Assembly: GCF_019649055.1 (NCBI RefSeq)
Contig: NW_026570271.1
Location: forward strand, 558,001 to 622,000
Direction of reading: 5' to 3'
Length of the DNA stretch: 64,000 nucleotides
DNA from: Paramacrobiotus metropolitanus
Taxonomy: Eukaryota; Tardigrada; Eutardigrada; Parachela; Macrobiotidae
Shown: positions 58,953 through 64,000 of the stretch, in pieces
How positions within the stretch are numbered: position 1 is the stretch's first letter
How the letters are laid out: every line of letters begins with the position of its first letter
The notes under the pieces: model-generated
Database searches by the model: none
The model's input: the letters and a program-made list of their open reading frames with translations, nothing else
Told to the model about the DNA's origin: nothing
Program-made: the position numbers and the translations under genes

Positions 58953-61900
58953 ATGATCGGCATGCTGCGAATTTTCATCGTTTTTTCTCTCATACCCTTC
59001 CCTTTCATCGATGCAGCTTGTACGCATCTGCCGTCTGGATCATGTTTCGTCGACTGTACGCAGAACATCTATGCGGTGGTGTGCGAAGACGTTAGCGATA
59101 ATCAGCTGCAAGCCGATCTCCAGGCTTTTGCCGGTCTGAACACTTCCTTCGCGCTGCATATATGGAACTCGCCGGCCATCCAACGCCTGGGTGGGGCCAG
59201 TTTCTCGGATGTACAGAGCCTCGTCACAGAGATCGAACTGCAGAACCTTAGGAATTTAAGCATGTTCCCAGAAATCACCGCGTTATCGGTGCTGAAGAGC
59301 CTGATTATCAGCAACGCGCCCAAAATGGATTACTTCCCTGTGGAACTGGTCTCGCCATCTGGTAACTAATTTTTCGAATTTTTTGAATAACTCCCGAACC
59401 GGATGTTGCGCGCACAAACGGTTCTCACGCCAGCGTATACAAATCTTCTGGCTACAGAATATTATAAACCGAAACAAAAATGTGTTTGGGAGTGCGCGAA
59501 AGAGTAAATTTTCGTGCATGTACACGAATTTTGTACCATGTAGTGATGGGCATGTACCGGCCCACTTCCTAAGTGTTCACAATGCAGTAGCCGTCTCAGC
59601 GACCGAACACCGATGAATCTCAATCTCATGGTAAGGTGTGCGGCCCGCACGGGCCGCACCACTGCTGACGAATTGCAAATTTCAAAAATTTTTTTTTGGA
59701 AAAAAGTTGTGAGCATATTCGTTCATAAAAAATTAAAGAATTTGCTTTCGTAAAAAAAACGTTGAAATCACCCAATTTCAGGTAAAATAGATGAACGGTT
59801 TTACTGTTTAAATTCTGTAGGCGATCTAAATTGTCCTGGTCCGCCTTAGCATTCTGATTGGCCAAAATTTCGATTAAATATTTGTAGTTTAACGCACGCA
59901 TTTTTAACTTCGGTTAAAAAACTGGCCGGAAGTACGCTTTCGGTCGATTTGGCGTAAAGTAGCGCACACTAGTCCCAGTCCCAAATGGTCACAGTCCCAA
60001 TCGCTCCCAGGCCCAGTCCGGCACAGCCACAGACGGTCACAGTCACAGAAGGTCCCAGTCGCATAAACTCCCACTCCCACCCAGTCACAGTCACAGACTT
60101 TAGCAATACCCTAAATGCAGCGGTGTTGTAGCTATTTTTCGGATACTTTTAAGTACAAGAATTTAGTGAAAAAATTCTGCTTTCTTTGTAGTTGAGAAAA
60201 TCCTTTTTCGTGCCACGGGAATAGCGGAATTCTACACCACCGACTCCGGGACGGGCAGCATCCTTCCAAACCTGCAAGAATTCCGTGTTCGCGAGCAGAA
60301 CGTGTCCTTCCTCAACCAGTACTTCACGGCCTTCCCCAATGTAACCATCATCGAAATGTCCAACTGCCACGTGAAGCTAGGGGAAATGGACAGCACGGAT
60401 TTGCCATTTGTCACCATTAAACCGCTGAAGGAGTTCGTGATATTTAATAACACCTTCGAATCGACCAACTTAAACTTTTACTCCATCATCTTCCTGCATA
60501 TCGTCAACAGTCTGACGGTGGACGAGAGCAGTAGTGTGGAGATCTCCCAGAATGCATTTCCCATAGGCAAAAAGACCCTGGAGAACTTTGGGCGTCTTTC
60601 GCCCATCCGGAGATTATCGTTGCGCGGCAGTTACTTTGAGAATTTTAACACCCTGGAGAATCTGTTTCTCAAGTTCAACAATCTGGTATATCTTGATTTA
60701 GGACACACGAATCTTCCCATCTACAAACTGGGAACGTTTCGCGGGCTGCCCAGCGTGGAAGTGCTGCTTTTAGACGGGAACGGTCTGCATGATATTGAAT
60801 CGCGGGATTTCTTTAACGGCTTTATACCGCGAAATCTCTCCGTGCTGGATGTATCTGACAACGGTCTGATCGGACATATTTGGGGATTTGAGCAGTGGGC
60901 GGCCAACCTTGAGTGGTATAATCTCGCTGGGAATACCATCACACAATCCTTGTTCACCAATCGTTCGCAATATTTTCCGAAATTGCGCTTTATGAGTCAG
61001 GCTCGCAATCGACGAACCTATACGAAGTCAGCCAATTATAAGAGCATGACACAGCTGAACACGATTGATTTCGGGTGTAATGATTTTCGCAATATTACAA
61101 AGGAGTACTTTAACGATCTGCCGGCCTCGCTGAAGGTGTATAATTTGTCGTTCTGCGAACGAAAGCAGAGTGACCGGGTCATGGTGGCGAAAGATGCTTT
61201 TACGGGATTTCCAGCCATCAGTGAACTATACCTGGACAGGGCTTTTTTGAAGCCCAATTTTTTCGCGAAACTGCAGGTATGCGGCCTGTGATCATATCAA
61301 ATTTCAGAGAAATGCCGAGCTAGATCTATTAGAGCTATTGCTTTTGCGCATCCTCAAATTTTATTCATAAAACGAATTTTTTCAGTTCTTATATTTTATT
61401 TCCCATTATTTTAAAATGTCATAAACTGGTTTGTGCTTCGACTCGTCTTCATAATTTTAGTTTGCTATAGAAAACTTTTAAGAAGATCAGATGCGTAATT
61501 GCCTGACTTTTAAAATGCTGGGCATGCATTTAAAATTTTTTTAATTTTGCCTAATTCGTCGTTCCTAATTATGTAACAAATATTGGGAGCGCAAAGTCAA
61601 ACGGTTCTCAGTACCGGTACCAGTGTGTGTTACATCTATAAATAATTTGGATGGAGACTGGTGAGTGGCATAAAAAGGTGTAAAAAATGGTTCAAAAATT
61701 AGCGCATGGTAAATGTATAGCAGACGCAAGCGAAACTGGTACCACGTACCGAGACATTTTCCATCACCGCACATTTCAAAACAACCCAGTTTTTTCTTTT
61801 CAGAGAATGCCGAAAACCAGTGCGCAAGCACTCCGAGTTCTACATTTAGCGTATAATCGAATAGCCTTTCTCCACGGAGAGGGCTCCCATTTCATCCCGT

Positions 61901-62568
61901 TCACTGGACTGGAATATCTAGACCTCGAAGGCAACCTAATGCAGTCAACGGGAGCCGCAGCATTCTCCCCTCTCAAACGCCTTCGTCGGTTGAATTTATC
62001 TAAGAACGGTTTATTTTCCATTGGTCAGGAAGATTTTAAAGGATTAGACAGTTTAGAAGATCTTGACCTATCCGGTAACAGCCTCACCCTGATCGCGCCC
62101 AAATCCTTCGACATGTTGGGAAACCTACGCGGGCTCTTTTTACACGACAACGCCCTGACAAAAAGCTCCGGCCCGGTAGCCGTCATTACACCCGGTGAAT
62201 GTCGTAAACTGACGCATTTCAGCATGGCCAACATCCCCTATGATTGCCTGGACACGGAGGTGTTTGTCCGCTTCCCCGGGCTAAAGTGGGTGTACTTAAA
62301 TAATTCGGTTCCGCTGTTTGCCGATATGGATCCGCGGCTGAGTATGCTGCAGCAGATGCAGCGGACACCGTTACATCCCTGGGCAAGACTGCGAATGTGC
62401 GACAGCGGCACATTCAATCCACGTTGGAATATGGAGACGGCCTTTGTGAAAGTGGTGGTCAATGATGTCAGGCATTCGGTGTATCAAGATTTGTATTTGC
62501 TATTTAATACGTGCTTTCAACGACACAGTCGGCAAATACGGAATATCGTGGAAAAGTTGTTGTGTTAA
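58953..62568 (+). CDS. Secreted leucine-rich repeat protein
   Basis: Three exons. Exon 1 (58953 to about 59361) begins MIGMLRIFIVFSLIPFPFID, a signal peptide (the Met at 58962 is also possible), followed by a Cys-rich cap (CTHLPSGSCFVDC). Exon 2 (about 60191-61276) starts VEKILFRATGIAEF and ends AKLQ|GTATGC. Exon 3 (61804-62568) starts RMPKTSAQALRVLHLAYNRI. Clear LRRs include LVYLDLGHTNL, VEVLLLDGNGLHDI, LSVLDVSDNGL, LEYLDLEGNLM, LRRLNLSKNGLF and LEDLDLSGNSLT. Several are irregular. The C-terminal part (MCDSGTFNPRWN to VEKLLC) is not a standard LRR cap and has no TM helix, so a soluble extracellular protein is expected. Partners unknown; LRR ectodomains usually bind proteins. Confidence 0.85.
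59638..59659. repeat. GC-rich perfect hairpin in the first LRR intron
   Basis: GTGCGGCCCG (59638-59647), a 2-base loop, then CGGGCCGCAC (59650-59659). It is a G/C island in an AT-rich intron. Confidence 0.85.
59968..60105 (+). repeat. CAGTCCCA/CACAGTCA degenerate minisatellite in the first LRR intron
   Basis: Imperfect 6-12 base units (CCCAGTCC, CACAGTCACAGA, GGTCCCAGTC) over about 140 bases. Confidence 0.65.
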
Positions 62569-63459
62569 TGTGGTAAGAATATAATAAAATTTAATTGTCC
62601 CCCACAGTTAATCAACGTTAATTCACCGCGTTGCAATAGTCTTTTTAAAGTGCTGAAAATATGTGCATTAACTGTGTACAATACAGTAAGTAAGCCTTTA
62701 TATGCATGGATAATAAGGCAGACCATCCATTAGCTAGCAAATCTTGGAGAAGAAGTTTGGAGAAGATTAAACTACTAGTAAGAACGTAAGCTCTTTTCTG
62801 TGGAAAAAGCAGAGGTATCCGTTTTCACTTTCCTTGATTACAGAACATTATAAGTCGCATTGTGCGCAATAGCTTTCAGTATAACTAATCCTGCTCCATA
62901 CTACAATAATTATGGAAAAATTCCTTTTTATGACCCTCCATGCTCCTTCCGTGACTCCGTCACGTACTTCATTATAATTATTATCATTATTTGGGCAATT
63001 TCAAAACCCTTACTCAATAATTTAACAAGGATCATGTCAGGGGTAGAAGTACGGAAAATGCCGATATGCGCATTATGTAAACTGGTCAAAGTCGTTATGT
63101 TACGCGTAGGATTTCCTACCGTTTCATAACTTTCGCGGTCAATAGCACTGTACAGAGTCTGTACGTTCCGAAATTTTCCCGCAGTATCTCTGTGGCTGAG
63201 AACTTGAAACTCGTTATACAATCACTGTAAAAAACGGCGCCAATGCGTTTCACCGTGTTTATCTGCTTACTTATCGTACTTTAATTTTTTCTTAAGTGCT
63301 GCGGCAAACGTATCTGTACGTAGTTTGCCTTTTATGCTCAACAGGAAAGTGCTTTATTTGACATACGCAGTTCGTGATTCTCCATAATTTGATTCATCAC
63401 GTAACTATATTATTGTATTTATATATTATTTCATCACAGTATTATTACGATACTGCCCG
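62569..63459. other. Intergenic, no supported gene
   Basis: Frames at 62860-63221 on both strands have no support. An ATTATTATCATTATT run lies near 62973-62990. Confidence 0.4.
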
Positions 63460-63846
63460 ATGATCGCTATGATGGTGGATCGCGTCTATACACGTGCACA
63501 AGTAGCAATATTCGCAATATCGATCTTCCGTAAGTGGACAAAGTTTTAGTTTTGTTTTTATCAATTTTTATTTAGTTTTTTTACAACTCTTTATTTTTAT
63601 CACAATATCGTAAACGAAAGTTGCCTTATGCTGCGTAATCTGCCTATTTCACATAATTATCTATTTCTTGTTTCCGATTTCCTGACATTCTGAATTTTCG
63701 TTGCAGTTCCGTACGGCAGCTTCGCTCCGTACAACCATTCATATTCTCAGCAGGTTAACTACCACAAAACTCCCCACCGGAAGTGTGGCTTTCCCAATTC
63801 GATTCCCCCCTTGGAAGAACATAAACCAGAAGAAGTGAATAACTGA
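63460..63846 (+). CDS. Small secreted peptide precursor (69 residues)
   Basis: Exon 1 (63460-63529) and exon 2 (63707-63846) join in phase 1 across GTAAGT and TTGCAG. The N-terminus MIAMMVDRVYTRAQVAIFAISIF is hydrophobic and may be a signal peptide or anchor, with possible cleavage near YGSFA. The remainder is Tyr/His/Pro-rich (YNHSYSQQVNYHKTPHRKC) and ends in an acidic Glu/Pro/Lys-rich tail (EEHKPEEVNN). One Cys in the mature part. No family recognised. A different frame in exon 1 is also open but hits a stop in exon 2. Possibly a peptide hormone or structural peptide; unproven. Confidence 0.5.
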
Positions 63847-64000
63847 TCCTTTGTATTCTAATATAACTCCACAAATTTACGATAAGATATCGTCAGATAT
63901 AAGTATATACATCCATACCATTTGCAAATTGGATACGTACAAACTGGATACGTATACTTAATTTACTGGAATAATTACAAATCCAATCTGGTAGTATAAA

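Noticed and set aside
1-64000. tRNA and rRNA genes
   Set aside because: I looked for B-box-like GGTTCGAATCC pairs and rRNA-like blocks by eye and saw none. A covariance-model scan was not possible.

Overview
The window is nuclear DNA from a small-genome animal. Genes are split by many short GT-AG introns, one spliced gene has a TATA box plus a TCAGT initiator, and most proteins are receptor or secreted families. Three receptor guanylate cyclases, paired GNAT enzymes, cathepsin B-like proteases and secreted LRR proteins point to an ecdysozoan. A tardigrade is my best guess, by inference only.

Layout. 1-0.32 kb: decayed transposase start. 1.4-4.1 kb: two short secreted low-complexity proteins, head to head, each with a tiny first exon. 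5.3-6.3 kb: one-exon class A GPCR. 6.8-8.4 kb: non-autonomous Harbinger-like element holding a LINE ORF1-like remnant. 8.8-35.1 kb: three minus-strand receptor guanylate cyclases with the same exon plan. A kinase-kelch gene (15.1-17.6 kb) lies between the first two and a GNAT gene (25.6-26.5 kb) between the second and third; a second GNAT follows at 38.0-39.0 kb. 40.1-45.1 kb: three paralogous small secreted peptides, each with a perfect hairpin around its 3' splice site and start codon. 48.2-49.6 kb: chemoreceptor-like multi-pass protein with an in-frame stop. 50.5-58.6 kb: two tandem cathepsin B-like proteases around a damaged LRR gene. 59.0-62.6 kb: secreted LRR protein. 63.5-63.8 kb: short secreted peptide.

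The gene content suggests an environment-sensing and secretory region that grew by local duplication: cyclase x3, GNAT x2, peptide x3, protease x2, LRR x2. The cyclases would turn unknown extracellular ligands into cGMP. All splice models were read by eye and checked only by reading phase and by comparison between paralogs. The most unusual signal is the peptide family at 40-45 kb: the hairpin is kept in all three genes, but its sequence in the third differs from the other two while both arms still match perfectly.
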